64,000 bases of DNA, from contig JAAVFW010000005.1 of the NCBI GenBank assembly GCA_014800535.1, positions 1-64,000 on the forward strand. Direction: 5' to 3'. The stretch comes from Bacteroidales bacterium. GTDB taxonomy: Bacteria > Bacteroidota > Bacteroidia > Bacteroidales > Muribaculaceae. Both the position numbers and the translations under genes were made by a program. The notes beneath the pieces are model-generated. The model worked only from the letters and a program-made list of their open reading frames with translations. It was not told where the DNA came from and made no database searches. Shown here in pieces: positions 40,573 through 51,295 of this stretch; position 1 is the stretch's first letter; the number at the start of each line of letters is the position of its first letter.

Positions 40573-40598
40573 TTATATAAAGTTATGTTAATAGCAAA
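40568..40598 (-). promoter_or_regulatory. Promoter for rpsU
   Basis: Minus strand TTTG-N19-TAATTTTG. Confidence 0.6.
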
Positions 40599-40656
40599 AT
40601 TAACACTCAAAAAAGTTACATCAAATGTGTATTTTTTGCATTTTCTTTCTTCAGGA

Positions 40657-41178
40657 TTATTCCTGAGGGCCATACCATTTGGAGTACATCAGATAGTTTT
40701 TGGCAATCTTGATGTTCATTTCCTTGGCTTTTTCCGGCTCTACCATCTTGACGAATTTTGCCGGACACCCTGCCCAAAGCTCGTGAGCTCCGATTTTTGT
40801 GCGGCTCAACACAACAGAGCCGGCAGCCACAAGAGCACCTTCGCCAACTTCTGCATCGTCCATAACGATTGAACCCATTCCGATGAGCGCGTAATCGTGG
40901 ATTTTTGCTCCATGTATAACCACGTTATGTCCGATCGAAACATCGTTGCCTACTTCAATTGTCGATTTCTGATAAAGTGTGTGGAGCACGCTGCCGTCCT
41001 GAATGTTGACACGGTCGCCAATGCGTATTGAGTTGACGTCTCCGCGAAGAACTGTGCTGAACCAGATACTACATTCGTTGCCGATTACGACATCTCCGAC
41101 AACCACAGCATTGGCTGCAAGGAAACAGCCTTCGCCTATTTCAGGTGTAAATCCTCTTACTTCCTGTATGATAGCCAT
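40657..41178 (-). CDS. Gamma carbonic anhydrase family protein (left-handed beta-helix)
   Basis: Hexapeptide repeats; GDVNSIRIGDRVNIQDGSVLH, GHNVVIHGAKIHDYALIGMGS. Confidence 0.9.
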   Translation of the reverse strand: MAIIQEVRGFTPEIGEGCFLAANAVVVGDVVIGNECSIWFSTVLRGDVNSIRIGDRVNIQDGSVLHTLYQKSTIEVGNDVSIGHNVVIHGAKIHDYALIGMGSIVMDDAEVGEGALVAAGSVVLSRTKIGAHELWAGCPAKFVKMVEPEKAKEMNIKIAKNYLMYSKWYGPQE

Positions 41179-41209
41179 TTTTATTTACCTTGTTATTTTG
41201 TTTTGCTGT

Positions 41210-43006
41210 TTATCGTTTAAGTTCTCTCGTTTTTGTCTTCATCCATTCCTGTTCGTCGGCTGAAAGGAAGGGGAGAAGACGCTCGCGCACCATAGCGTGA
41301 TAGTCGTTGACCCATTTGATTTCTTCGTCGGTCATGATGGCTGTCTCAAACAGATTGAGGTCGAAGGGGAAGAGGGTCATCGTCTTGAAGTGGTAGAAGT
41401 CGCCGAACTCAGTTGTCTTGTCCATCTCTGTGACGATGAGATTTTCGCATCGGATTCCGTATCTTCCTTCATAATAGACGCCGGGTTCGTTGCTGGTGAC
41501 CATTCCAGGCTGAAGTGTAGCCGGGTTTTCGTTCAGGCGAATGTTCTGCGGTCCTTCATGGCAGTTGATGAAGAATCCGACACCGTGACCTGTGCCATGA
41601 TAATATGCCTTTCCTTCTGCCCAGAGGAACTGACGTGCGAGCACATCGAGCTGCGAACCGCGAGTGCCCTCAGGGAAGATTGCGCGTGCCAGAGCGATGT
41701 GTCCCTTCATTACAAGTGTGAAGTCATGGCGCTCGTCGGCAGTCGGTGTGCCGAGCGCAATGGTGCGTGTGATGTCGGTTGTGCCCTGCTGATACTGACC
41801 TCCTGAGTCGACAAGCAGAAGTCCGTCACCCTCGATTGTCAGACTCGTTTCTGCTGTTGCTTCATAATGCACGATAGCACCGTTGGCTTTCCAACCGACG
41901 ATTGGTGCAAAGCTTTCATCGACACATGTCTTTTCTGCAAGACGCAGAGCGCGAAGACGTTTCGAAAGTTCCAGCTCGGTGAGTTTTCCGGTGGGGTACT
42001 CGCGTTCAATCATCATGAAAAATTTGGTCAGGGCAACTCCATCTTTTTCCATTGCCTTTCCAAGACTTTCAAGCATCGAACTGTTTTTGATACTCTTGAG
42101 CTTAGCCACTCCGGCACCACCGAACACGGGTGTGCATGAGATGTGATCATACAGACCGCGACATGTCTTTTCAGGGTCGATGAGAAGACGTGTCTCTTTG
42201 GGAAGTTCCCCTACAAATTCCGTAACACTTTCGTAAGGACGGTTTTCGATGTTGTATTTTTTTAGGTGAGCTTCTACTTCCGGATTCAGTTTATCGCTGT
42301 CTACAAATAAGACGCGACGGTTGTCATCTATATAAAGGAATGATACATAAACGGGAGAATAGTTGATGTCGCCGGCTGTGCGGAGATTGGTTGCCCATGC
42401 GATGTCATCGAGTGCGGAAAGCATGATGGCATTTGCCATTTCAGCCTTAACCTCAGTCATTATGCGGGTCATCTTGCTTTCAACAGATTCTCCGACAATA
42501 GTTTCGTCGTGAATGAAAAGCTTGTTGTCAGGGCGTGCCGGACGGTCCGGATAGATATAATCGAACTGAGGGAAGTCTGTGTTGAGTTTTATGCCGTTGT
42601 CGTTAAGCTCCTGCTGCAGTCTTTGTGCGAATGAAACCGAGAAAGTCATTCCGTCGATGCCGACAGTTTGTCCTTCGTTCAGATGTTCAGTAACCCAGTC
42701 GATAAGGTCGACAGCCTCCGGACCATCTTCCTTCATCATCTTGAATCCTGTGCCCTGAAGCTGATTCTCGGCCTGGATGAAATAACGGGAGTCAGTCCAG
42801 CAAAGTGCTTCGTCTTGTAGCACGACAGCTGTTCCGTTTGTTCCGTTGCCTGATTCAAAACCGGTCAGCCATTCTCGTCCGCGCCAGTGATGGGGCGGAA
42901 TTTCACTCTGATGCGGGTCTGTGCCGGTTATGATTACAGCGTCGATTCCTTTCTCTTTCATGACCTTGCGAAGCAAAGCCAGATATTCTACATTCTTTTT
43001 TTCCAT
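41210..43006 (-). CDS. M24 family aminopeptidase P
   Basis: LVDSGGQYQQGTTDITRTIALG, YYHGTGHGVGFFINCHEGPQNI, SNEPGVYYEGRYGIRCENL. Confidence 0.93.
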   Translation of the reverse strand: MEKKNVEYLALLRKVMKEKGIDAVIITGTDPHQSEIPPHHWRGREWLTGFESGNGTNGTAVVLQDEALCWTDSRYFIQAENQLQGTGFKMMKEDGPEAVDLIDWVTEHLNEGQTVGIDGMTFSVSFAQRLQQELNDNGIKLNTDFPQFDYIYPDRPARPDNKLFIHDETIVGESVESKMTRIMTEVKAEMANAIMLSALDDIAWATNLRTAGDINYSPVYVSFLYIDDNRRVLFVDSDKLNPEVEAHLKKYNIENRPYESVTEFVGELPKETRLLIDPEKTCRGLYDHISCTPVFGGAGVAKLKSIKNSSMLESLGKAMEKDGVALTKFFMMIEREYPTGKLTELELSKRLRALRLAEKTCVDESFAPIVGWKANGAIVHYEATAETSLTIEGDGLLLVDSGGQYQQGTTDITRTIALGTPTADERHDFTLVMKGHIALARAIFPEGTRGSQLDVLARQFLWAEGKAYYHGTGHGVGFFINCHEGPQNIRLNENPATLQPGMVTSNEPGVYYEGRYGIRCENLIVTEMDKTTEFGDFYHFKTMTLFPFDLNLFETAIMTDEEIKWVNDYHAMVRERLLPFLSADEQEWMKTKTRELKR

Positions 43007-43173
43007 GAACCTGTAAATGCGTTTTGCATTGAATTATTTTGTGTGTAAAGGTATTAAAAATTACTGAGTTTTGCAACCGCGACTGAGCGTTGATTTGTAA
43101 ATTGCTGATTATCAGATGTAAATTTAACAAGCAAACATCTCAGGGTAAATAAATTAATTTTTTTTAACGAAAT

Positions 43174-43205
43174 TTTGGAAAATTTGATATGTTTTTTTAA
43201 CTTTG
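43174..43205 (+). promoter_or_regulatory. Bacteroidetes-type promoter of a putative sRNA
   Basis: TTTG-N20-TAACTTTG with no ORF immediately downstream. Confidence 0.65.
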
Positions 43206-43212
43206 CAGTGGT

Positions 43213-43412
43213 TTAAACATTGACTCTGTATCAAATTGATTAATCGTGAGATTAAGGATTTGGAAACTTAGAAAGGTTCTCCTTTCGAAGTAAGAGTATA
43301 ATATTTGATTTTTGTAAGTTAGTGGTTGAGTAAGACTCCATCGAGCTTGTGAAAGTTAGATTGATCTTAAAAATCACAAAGAGCGGAGAGTCGTGAGATT
43401 CTCTGCTCTTTG
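43213..43412 (+). ncRNA. Putative free-standing structured small RNA, ~200 nt
   Basis: Own promoter; hairpins TTAATC-gtga-GATTAA (43240-43255) and ACTTaGAAAGG-ttct-CCTTTCgAAGT (43266-43291); terminal hairpin; separate promoter for the next gene. Confidence 0.55.
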
Positions 43413-43418
43413 ATTTTG
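43378..43418 (+). terminator. Terminator of the putative sRNA
   Basis: AAAGAGCGGAGAG / CTCTGCTCTTT then TGATTTTG. Confidence 0.6.
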
Positions 43419-43445
43419 ATATATAACGGTTAATTATTAATTTTG
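43415..43445 (+). promoter_or_regulatory. Promoter for the nucleotidyltransferase gene
   Basis: TTTG-N19-TAATTTTG. Confidence 0.6.
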
Positions 43446-43481
43446 CAGCCAAATCCGGAAAAGATTCTAAAATATATCATT

Positions 43482-44690
43482 GTGAAGAAATTACAACGTC
43501 CGATTGCGCTTTTTGACACATGGAACCGTCATCAGAATCTGATGCCTCTCACCGCAACCCGCCCTGTGGGGGCGCTGCGTCTTGGAATCACTACAATCAA
43601 AGAGAAGTGGAATCCATATTCCGAGCATGATGTTCTGTTTTATTCCGTAGATTATCTTCGTGAAGCTTACCCGCTTCCCGATTTTGAAGGGGTCTATCTG
43701 TTTGTTGCAGGCAATGTTATTCCTGACGACCACCTTGTTGATAGAATCTCAGAATTAAAGCGTGGTGAAGGGCTGAGAAATGAAGACGAACCGTTGGCTT
43801 TTGTCGGCACACCGGCTGAAGTTGAAGCCTACGACTTTCTTTCCGCTCCGGATTATCATGATGTCGTTACAATAAGATATGTCTACGACCTGTTTCTATT
43901 AAACGACAGCATGATATGTAAGGATTTCGCCCGTCTTACCACCGGGAGAAAATCATTGCCTCTTTCAATTTCCAATAGGGTAATCGGCGACTATGAAGAC
44001 CGGGATGGTAATCCTCTTATCTTTATTGAGGAGGGAGCTTCTGTTGAAGGTGCTGTGATTAATCTTCAAAGCGGACCGATCTATGTCGGACGTGACGCTC
44101 AGATTATGGAAGGAGCACTTTTGCGCGGCCCGATTGCCTTTTGCGACAACTCTAAGGCGCGTATGGGTGCGAAGATTTATGGAGGCACGACAATCGGTCC
44201 GTACTGTAAGGTCGGAGGAGAAATAGACAATGTTTTATTCCTTGGATACAGTAATAAGGCTCACGATGGCTATCTTGGGAATGCTGTGATAGGGGAGTGG
44301 TGTAATATCGGTGCCGGTGTCAACGCATCGAATCTTAAGAACGATTACTCCAAAATCAGGATTTGGAACTATGCCTCACGCACTTTCATGAAAACAGACT
44401 TGCAGTTTTGTGGTCTTATCATGGGCGACCATTCAAAGGCCGGTATAAACTGCATGTTTAATACAGCCACAGTGGTAGGAGTCGGAGTGAATGTGCATGG
44501 CAGCGGATTTCCTCGTGTTATTCTTCATTCCTTTATGGAGGGAAGTCCTGCCGGAGGGTTCTCTCAGGTTACATTGAAGAAATTCTATGATATTGCCGAG
44601 AGGGCAATGTCACGACGCGATATGTCGTTGTCTGAAGAGCAACGACGTGTTTATGAAAAATTGTATTCTGACACAACATTGATTCGATAA
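43482..44690 (+). CDS. Putative sugar nucleotidyltransferase, GlmU-like with hexapeptide repeats
   Basis: TATRPVGALRLGITTIKEKW; ASVEGAVINLQSGPIYVGRDAQIMEGALLRGPIAFCDN; GTG start at 43482 preferred over the TTG at 43443, which lies in the promoter. Confidence 0.85.
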   Translation: MKKLQRPIALFDTWNRHQNLMPLTATRPVGALRLGITTIKEKWNPYSEHDVLFYSVDYLREAYPLPDFEGVYLFVAGNVIPDDHLVDRISELKRGEGLRNEDEPLAFVGTPAEVEAYDFLSAPDYHDVVTIRYVYDLFLLNDSMICKDFARLTTGRKSLPLSISNRVIGDYEDRDGNPLIFIEEGASVEGAVINLQSGPIYVGRDAQIMEGALLRGPIAFCDNSKARMGAKIYGGTTIGPYCKVGGEIDNVLFLGYSNKAHDGYLGNAVIGEWCNIGAGVNASNLKNDYSKIRIWNYASRTFMKTDLQFCGLIMGDHSKAGINCMFNTATVVGVGVNVHGSGFPRVILHSFMEGSPAGGFSQVTLKKFYDIAERAMSRRDMSLSEEQRRVYEKLYSDTTLIR

Positions 44691-44811
44691 TCGGAGTTGA
44701 TTCGACAACTCGGGAGAGTAAGAGGAGGATACGGCTTCGTCCCAAATGGGAAGAGGTCTGTAAACCGATGAGATAAAAAATTGAAAATGACGAATAAAAA
44801 GTGTTAAAACA

Positions 44812-44843
44812 CTTGCTTAAACCGTTAATTTTTAGTAACTTTG
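44812..44843 (+). promoter_or_regulatory. Promoter of the rpsL/str operon
   Basis: cTTG-N20-TAACTTTG. Confidence 0.6.
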
Positions 44844-44853
44844 CGAGACAAAA

Positions 44854-44904
44854 ATTAGGACTTGGTCAAAATGACTCAGCTAATCGCCTGAATTGCAGGC
44901 GGTT
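44854..44904 (+). promoter_or_regulatory. Structured rpsL 5' leader with two partly competing hairpins
   Basis: ATTAG..GTCA-aaa-TGAC..CTAAT and AATCGCCTG-aattg-CAGGCGGTT overlap by 3 nt. Confidence 0.45.
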
Positions 44905-44993
44905 GGATTGTGTCTTATGATGATATGGAGTTCTGATTTTGAAAGTAGGTAAAAGGAAACTTATTTTTAAAATAAATAAATTTAAAGACAAGA

Positions 44994-45377
44994 ATGCCAA
45001 CAATTCAGCAATTAGTAAGAAAAGGACGTACTGTTCTGAAGGACAAGAGCAAGTCGCCCGCCTTGGATTCATGTCCGCAGCGCCGTGGTGTATGTGTGCG
45101 TGTGTATACAACTACACCCAAGAAGCCTAACTCGGCCATGAGAAAGGTAGCGCGTGTGCGCTTGACCAACGGCAAGGAAGTTAACTCATACATTCCGGGA
45201 GAAGGTCACAACCTTCAGGAGCACTCAATCGTTATGGTGCGCGGCGGACGTGTGAAAGACCTTCCGGGTGTTCGTTACCACATCGTTCGCGGTACACTTG
45301 ATACTGCCGGTGTTCAGGGACGTACACAGCGTCGCTCTAAATACGGAGCAAAGCGTCCTAAAGCAGCTAAGAAATAA
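44994..45377 (+). CDS. rpsL: 30S ribosomal protein S12
   Basis: [12 protein letters not shown]...[19 protein letters not shown]. Confidence 0.97.
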   Translation: MPTIQQLVRKGRTVLKDKSKSPALDSCPQRRGVCVRVYTTTPKKPNSAMRKVARVRLTNGKEVNSYIPGEGHNLQEHSIVMVRGGRVKDLPGVRYHIVRGTLDTAGVQGRTQRRSKYGAKRPKAAKK

Positions 45378-45543
45378 ATAGCAGCTTCTTACGCAAATTA
45401 AAAATCATTATTCGTAACAGGTTTTTGATTTATTGGATGGCTTAAGGAGTGATAAAGAGATATCCTCCGAGGTTGAGTAAACGCAGCTAACTGTGGCGTT
45501 GAAGAAATAAGACAGCCAAGACAAAAACATTAAACAAACACAA

Positions 45544-46020
45544 ATGAGAAAAGCTAAGCCGAAAAAACGGGTTATTCTTCCCGATCCCGTTTTTCATGAT
45601 GTCAGAGTGACAAAATTTGTCAATCATCTGATGTTCGACGGTAAGAAAAACACCGCCTACACCATCTTCTATACAGCTCTTGAAGTTGTGAAGGCTAAAA
45701 TGCCGAATGAAGAGAAAAGCGCTCTTGAGATTTGGAAAAAAGCTCTTGAGAATGTGACTCCTCAGGTGGAGGTGAAAAGCCGTCGTGTCGGCGGCGCGAC
45801 TTTCCAGGTTCCGACTGAAATTCGCCCCGACCGCAAAGAGTCTATTTCCATGAAGAATCTCATTATCTATGCTCGCAAACGTGGCGGCAAGACAATGGCA
45901 GACAAACTGGCAGCAGAAATCGTTGACGCTTTCAACGACCAGGGTGGTGCCTACAAGAGAAAAGAAGATATGCACCGTATGGCTGAGGCTAACCGTGCTT
46001 TCGCTCACTTCAGATTCTAA
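45544..46020 (+). CDS. rpsG: 30S ribosomal protein S7
   Basis: [30 protein letters not shown]. Confidence 0.97.
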   Translation: MRKAKPKKRVILPDPVFHDVRVTKFVNHLMFDGKKNTAYTIFYTALEVVKAKMPNEEKSALEIWKKALENVTPQVEVKSRRVGGATFQVPTEIRPDRKESISMKNLIIYARKRGGKTMADKLAAEIVDAFNDQGGAYKRKEDMHRMAEANRAFAHFRF

Positions 46021-46032
46021 GAGAATACTCAA

Positions 46033-48156
46033 ATGGCTAAAAACGACGAACTCAAATACACTCGTAATATCGGTATCATGGCTCACATCGATGCCGGTAA
46101 AACCACAACTTCAGAACGTATCCTTTTCTATACCGGTCTGACTCATAAGATCGGTGAGGTGCATGATGGCGCCGCTACCATGGACTGGATGGAACAGGAG
46201 CAGGAACGCGGTATCACTATTACTTCTGCCGCTACCACTACTTTCTGGAACTATGATGGTGATAAATATAAAATCAACCTGATTGACACTCCGGGACACG
46301 TCGACTTTACTGTCGAAGTGGAACGTTCACTCCGTGTCCTCGACGGTGCTGTAGCTACTTTCTGTGCTGTTGGTGGTGTTGAACCCCAGTCTGAAACAGT
46401 TTGGCGTCAGGCTGACAAATATAACGTGCCCCGTATCGGTTACGTTAACAAGATGGACCGCTCCGGCGCTAACTTCTTTGAAGTTGTTCGCCAGGTGAAA
46501 GAAGTGCTCGGCGCTAACCCCCTTCCCATTCAGATTCCTATCGGTGCGGAAGAAACTTTCAAGGGTGTTGTTGACCTTGTGACCATGAAGGCTATCTTCT
46601 GGCACGATGAGTCAATGGGTGCTGAATACTCAGTCGAGGAAATCCCCGCTAACCTTGTTGAAGAAGCTGAACAGTATCGCGACCAGATGCTCGAAACTCT
46701 TGCTGAGTTTGACGAGGCTCTCATGGAAAAATACTTCGACGATCCTTCAACAATCACTGAGGATGAAATCCGCAAGGCTATCCGCAAGGCTACCCTCGCA
46801 ATGGAAGTTAACCCCATGATTTGCGGTTCTTCTTTCAAGAATAAAGGTGTTCAGACTCTTCTCGACGCTGTCTGCACATATCTTCCCTCACCTGAAGATG
46901 CAGGTGCAGTTGAAGGCCATGCAGTTGGCGACCCCGATAAGATTGAAACCCGTGAGCCTTCTCCCGAAGCTCCGATGTCAGCTCTTGCGTTCAAGATTGC
47001 AACTGACCCCTATGTAGGTCGTCTTTGCTTCTTCCGCGTTTACTCTGGCGAAATCGAAGCCGGCAGCTACGTCTTCAATAGCCGTTCCGGCAAGAAGGAA
47101 CGTATCTCACGTCTGTTCCAGATGCACTCTAACAAGCAGAACCCGAAAGAGAAAATCGGTTGCGGTGACATCGGTGCAGGTGTAGGTTTCAAAGATATCC
47201 GCACAGGTGATACTCTCTGCGCTGAAGACGCACCCATCGTGCTCGAAGCAATGGAATTCCCCGATCCTGTGATTGGTATTGCAGTTGAACCCAAAACTCA
47301 GAAAGACCTCGATAAACTCGGTGTCGGCCTTCAGAAACTTGCAGAAGAAGACCCCACATTCCGTGTTGAGACAAATGAGGAAACAGGTCAGACTGTCATC
47401 TCAGGTATGGGTGAGCTTCACCTTGACATCATTATCGACCGTCTTCGTCGTGAGTTCAAGGTTGAATGTAACCAGGGCCGTCCTCAGGTAACTTATAAGG
47501 AGGCTATCACTCAGCCCGTTGAGCTTCGCGAAACATTCAAGAAGCAGACTGGTGGTCGTGGTAAGTTCGCAGACATCATTGTCCGCATCGAACCCGCTGA
47601 CGAAGATTTCGAAGGTAGCCTTCAGTTCATCGATGAGGTTAAGGGCGGTAACGTGCCTAAGGAATATATCCCCTCAGTTCAGAAGGGCTTCCAGACTGCA
47701 ATGAAGAATGGTGTTCTTGCAGGCTATCCCGTTGAACGTCTTAAAGTGACTCTTAAGGATGGTAGCTTCCACCCCGTCGACTCTGACCAGCTTTCATTCG
47801 AACTCTGTGCAATCCAGGCGTTCAAGAAAGGTTCTGAAAAGGCAGGCCCTGTTCTTATGGAACCGATCATGAAGGTTGAAGTCGTTACTCCGGAAGAATC
47901 TATGGGTGACGTAATCGGCGACCTTAACAAACGTCGTGGTCAGGTAGAAGGTATGGAAACAAGCCGCAGCGGTGCCCGCATCGTTAAGGCTAAAGCACCT
48001 CTTGCCGAAATGTTCGGTTATGTGACAGCTCTTCGTACCATCACTTCAGGACGTGCAACATCAACAATGTCATTCAGCCACTATGCGGAAGTGAGCAGCT
48101 CTATCGCACGCAACGTGTTGTCAGAGGTTCAGGGCCGTGTAGATTTGATAAAATAA
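46033..48156 (+). CDS. fusA: Elongation factor G
   Basis: [46 protein letters not shown]. Confidence 0.98.
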   Translation: MAKNDELKYTRNIGIMAHIDAGKTTTSERILFYTGLTHKIGEVHDGAATMDWMEQEQERGITITSAATTTFWNYDGDKYKINLIDTPGHVDFTVEVERSLRVLDGAVATFCAVGGVEPQSETVWRQADKYNVPRIGYVNKMDRSGANFFEVVRQVKEVLGANPLPIQIPIGAEETFKGVVDLVTMKAIFWHDESMGAEYSVEEIPANLVEEAEQYRDQMLETLAEFDEALMEKYFDDPSTITEDEIRKAIRKATLAMEVNPMICGSSFKNKGVQTLLDAVCTYLPSPEDAGAVEGHAVGDPDKIETREPSPEAPMSALAFKIATDPYVGRLCFFRVYSGEIEAGSYVFNSRSGKKERISRLFQMHSNKQNPKEKIGCGDIGAGVGFKDIRTGDTLCAEDAPIVLEAMEFPDPVIGIAVEPKTQKDLDKLGVGLQKLAEEDPTFRVETNEETGQTVISGMGELHLDIIIDRLRREFKVECNQGRPQVTYKEAITQPVELRETFKKQTGGRGKFADIIVRIEPADEDFEGSLQFIDEVKGGNVPKEYIPSVQKGFQTAMKNGVLAGYPVERLKVTLKDGSFHPVDSDQLSFELCAIQAFKKGSEKAGPVLMEPIMKVEVVTPEESMGDVIGDLNKRRGQVEGMETSRSGARIVKAKAPLAEMFGYVTALRTITSGRATSTMSFSHYAEVSSSIARNVLSEVQGRVDLIK

Positions 48157-48171
48157 AACAGAAATCAGTAT

Positions 48172-48477
48172 ATGAGCCAAAAAATTAGAATCAAACTGAA
48201 AAGCTACGATCACAATCTTGTTGACAAGTCAGCAGAGAAGATCGTAAAGACAGTCAAGTCTACAGGTGCAGTTGTCAGCGGTCCTATCCCCCTGCCCACA
48301 CACAAGCGTATCTTCACTGTCAACCGCTCAACTTTCGTTAACAAGAAATCGAGAGAACAGTTCCAGCTCTCTTCATTTCAGCGTCTGATCGACATCTACA
48401 GCTCAACTTCAAAGACTGTAGACGCGCTGATGAAGCTCGAACTTCCCAGCGGTGTTGATGTTAGCATCAAAGTCTGA
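48172..48477 (+). CDS. rpsJ: 30S ribosomal protein S10
   Basis: [24 protein letters not shown]. Confidence 0.97.
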   Translation: MSQKIRIKLKSYDHNLVDKSAEKIVKTVKSTGAVVSGPIPLPTHKRIFTVNRSTFVNKKSREQFQLSSFQRLIDIYSSTSKTVDALMKLELPSGVDVSIKV

Positions 48478-48516
48478 TACTTAAACAAATCTTAAAACAA
48501 AAAAATATTTAAATCC

Positions 48517-48555
48517 GACCAAGTGGGGCATCGCCCCGATGCCCCACCGCTGGTC
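48517..48555 (+). promoter_or_regulatory. Strong intercistronic hairpin between rpsJ and rplC
   Basis: GACCA-ag-TGGGGCATCG-ccc-CGATGCCCCA-ccgc-TGGTC; no U-tract. Confidence 0.75.
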
Positions 48556-48577
48556 AATGTTAAATTCAAGGTAAGAA

Positions 48578-49195
48578 ATGCCAGGATTATTAGGAAAGAA
48601 AATCGGAATGACATCCGTTTTCAGTGCCGACGGAAAAAATATTCCGTGCACTGTTATCGAAGTAGGTCCTTGTGTTGTTACTCAGGTTAAGACCCTCGAA
48701 AAGGACGGCTATGAAGCTGTTCAGGTTGGCTTTGTTGAAAAGAAAGAGAAACATACCAACAAACCCGAAGCAGGTCATTTCAAGAAAGCCGGAGTAGCTC
48801 CGCAGCGCCACTTGGCCGAGTTCAAGTCTTTTGAGACAGTTCCCGCATTGGGCGAAACTCTTACTGTCGACCTGTTCCAGGAAGGTGGTTTCGTTGACGT
48901 GGTTGGAACCAGCAAAGGTAAAGGGTTCCAGGGTGTTGTTAAACGTCACGGCTTCGGTGGTGTCGGTCAGGCAACTCACGGTCAGCACAACCGTCTTCGT
49001 GCTCCCGGTTCTATCGGTGCCTGCTCATACCCCGCAAAGGTATTCAAAGGTCTCCGCATGGCAGGCCAGATGGGCAACGAACGTGTGACTGTTCAGAACC
49101 TTCAGGTTATCAAGGTTCTTCCGGAACACAATTTGTTAATGATTAAGGGCTCTGTTCCCGGAGCTAAAGGTTCAATCGTTTTAGTTGAGAAATAA
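48578..49195 (+). CDS. rplC: 50S ribosomal protein L3
   Basis: [31 protein letters not shown]-type core. Confidence 0.97.
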   Translation: MPGLLGKKIGMTSVFSADGKNIPCTVIEVGPCVVTQVKTLEKDGYEAVQVGFVEKKEKHTNKPEAGHFKKAGVAPQRHLAEFKSFETVPALGETLTVDLFQEGGFVDVVGTSKGKGFQGVVKRHGFGGVGQATHGQHNRLRAPGSIGACSYPAKVFKGLRMAGQMGNERVTVQNLQVIKVLPEHNLLMIKGSVPGAKGSIVLVEK

Positions 49196-49827
49196 TGGAA
49201 GTAGCTGTTTATAACATCAAAGGAGAAGACACAGGACGTAAAGTTGTCCTCAACGATGAGGTATTCGGCCGCGACCTGACTGAAGGAAACGCAGAACACA
49301 CCGTTTATCTCGACGTAAAACAGTATCTTGCTAACCAGCGTCAGGGTACTCACAAGAGTAAAGAACGCAGCGAAGTGAGCGGCTCAACCCGCAAGCTCGG
49401 CCGTCAAAAAGGTGGCGGTGGTGCTCGCCGTGGTGACATCAACTCTCCGCTTCTTCGTGGTGGTGGCACAGTTTTCGGACCCCGTCCCCGCGATTATCGC
49501 TCAAAACTTAACAAAAAACAGAAAGCTCTTGCTCGTCGTCTCGCTCTTACTTCAAAGGCTAACGACAAGCAGATTATCGTAGTTGAAAACTTTACTTTCG
49601 ACGCTCCCAAAACCAAGAATTACATGGATATCGCCAAGAATTTCAAACTTGACGAAAAACGAGTTCTTCTTGTTTTTGCTGACAACGACCGCAACGTCCT
49701 CCTGTCAGTGCGCAACGTCCCCAACGCTCTTATGGCTCAGGCAGCTGACTTGAACGCTTACACAGTGCTCAATAACGATGCTATCCTGATGACTGAAGAC
49801 AGCGTTAGAGTAATCAACGAATTCTAA
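49195..49827 (+). CDS. rplD: 50S ribosomal protein L4
   Basis: [39 protein letters not shown]. Confidence 0.97.
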   Translation: MEVAVYNIKGEDTGRKVVLNDEVFGRDLTEGNAEHTVYLDVKQYLANQRQGTHKSKERSEVSGSTRKLGRQKGGGGARRGDINSPLLRGGGTVFGPRPRDYRSKLNKKQKALARRLALTSKANDKQIIVVENFTFDAPKTKNYMDIAKNFKLDEKRVLLVFADNDRNVLLSVRNVPNALMAQAADLNAYTVLNNDAILMTEDSVRVINEF

Positions 49828-49843
49828 AGAAAGGAGAACAGAA

Positions 49844-50134
49844 ATGGATATCACTATCAAACCTCTTGTAACAGAGAAAGCAACAGCTTACAGCGAAAAG
49901 CAGAACTGCTACACATTTATCGTGTCTCCTGAAGCTAACAAATTCCAGATTAAGGACATCGTTGAAAAACTTTATAATGTCCGCGTTGAGAAAGTGAATA
50001 CTGCCCTTTACGCTGGTAAACGCAAACAGCGTTACACCAAAGGCGGTCTTATCCGCGGTAGAAAACCCGCGTTCAAGAAAGCATACGTAACAGTGGCTGA
50101 AGGACAAACTATCGATTATTATAGCAATATCTAA
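49844..50134 (+). CDS. rplW: 50S ribosomal protein L23
   Basis: [11 protein letters not shown]-type start; order. Confidence 0.96.
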   Translation: MDITIKPLVTEKATAYSEKQNCYTFIVSPEANKFQIKDIVEKLYNVRVEKVNTALYAGKRKQRYTKGGLIRGRKPAFKKAYVTVAEGQTIDYYSNI

Positions 50135-50136
50135 AA

Positions 50137-50964
50137 ATGGCAGTAAGAAAATTTAAGCCCACAACCCCGGGCCAAAGACACAAGATTATTGGTGTGTTCA
50201 AAGGAACTATCACTGCTACCACACCAGAAAAATCTCTTACAGTCGGCAAACGTTCCACTGGTGGCCGTAACTCTTCAGGTCATCTGAGCACTCGCTATCG
50301 TGGAGGCGGCCACAAGAGAAAATTGCGTCTCATTGACTTTAAGAGAAACTATGATGGAGTACCTGCTGTTGTAAAGAGCATCGAGTATGATCCCAACCGT
50401 TCAGCTCGTATCGCACTTCTTTACTACACTGACGGAAGCAAGGCTTATATCGTTGCTCCCAACGGTCTGCAGGTAGGTCAGACAGTAATGAGCGGTCCCG
50501 ATGTCGCTCCCGAAGTAGGTAACGCTCTTCCCCTGTCTAAGATTCCCGTAGGTACTCTTATCCATTGTATCGAACTTAAACCCGGTCAGGGTGCCTCTAT
50601 GGCTCGTTCTGCCGGTACGTTCGCTCAGTTGACCTCACGCGAGGGAGATTATGCAATTATCAAATTGCCTTCAGGTGAAACCCGCAAGGTTCTTCTAACT
50701 TGCCGCGCTACTGTCGGCGTTGTCGGTAACTCTGACCACGCTCTCGAACAGAGCGGTAAGGCGGGCCGCAGCCGTTGGCTCGGTCGTCGCCCCCACAACC
50801 GTGGTGTGGTTATGAACCCTGTTGACCACCCGATGGGTGGTGGTGAAGGTCGTCAGTCAGGCGGTCATCCCCGTTCTCGCACCGGCCTTTATGCTAAGGG
50901 TCTCAAGACTCGTTCTCCGAAGAAACATTCTTCGAAGTACATTATTGAAAGAAGGAAAAAATAA
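50137..50964 (+). CDS. rplB: 50S ribosomal protein L2
   Basis: [45 protein letters not shown]. Confidence 0.98.
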   Translation: MAVRKFKPTTPGQRHKIIGVFKGTITATTPEKSLTVGKRSTGGRNSSGHLSTRYRGGGHKRKLRLIDFKRNYDGVPAVVKSIEYDPNRSARIALLYYTDGSKAYIVAPNGLQVGQTVMSGPDVAPEVGNALPLSKIPVGTLIHCIELKPGQGASMARSAGTFAQLTSREGDYAIIKLPSGETRKVLLTCRATVGVVGNSDHALEQSGKAGRSRWLGRRPHNRGVVMNPVDHPMGGGEGRQSGGHPRSRTGLYAKGLKTRSPKKHSSKYIIERRKK

Positions 50965-50984
50965 TTTGATTAATTGACACAACT

Positions 50985-51254
50985 ATGAGTCGTTCGTTAA
51001 AAAAAGGACCATTTATCAGCGTTAAGCTCGAAAAGAAAGTGGCAGCTATGGAGGAAAGCGGCAAAAAGGCGGTCATCAAGACTTGGAGCCGTGCCTCTAT
51101 GATCTCTCCTGACTTCGTTGGCCACACTTTCGCAGTGCACAATGGTAACAAGTTCATCCCCGTTTATGTGACTGAAAATATGGTAGGTCACAAGCTCGGT
51201 GAGTTCGCTCCTACAAGAACTTTCCGCGGCCACGGTGGTAACAAGAAAAAATAA
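50985..51254 (+). CDS. rpsS: 30S ribosomal protein S19
   Basis: [19 protein letters not shown]. Confidence 0.97.
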   Translation: MSRSLKKGPFISVKLEKKVAAMEESGKKAVIKTWSRASMISPDFVGHTFAVHNGNKFIPVYVTENMVGHKLGEFAPTRTFRGHGGNKKK

Positions 51255-51295
51255 TGGTCTCTAATCAGTTCAGACAAAAAAAAGACTAATATACA

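Noticed and set aside
45487-46086. 199-aa minus-strand ORF
   Set aside because: Antisense across rpsG; no support.
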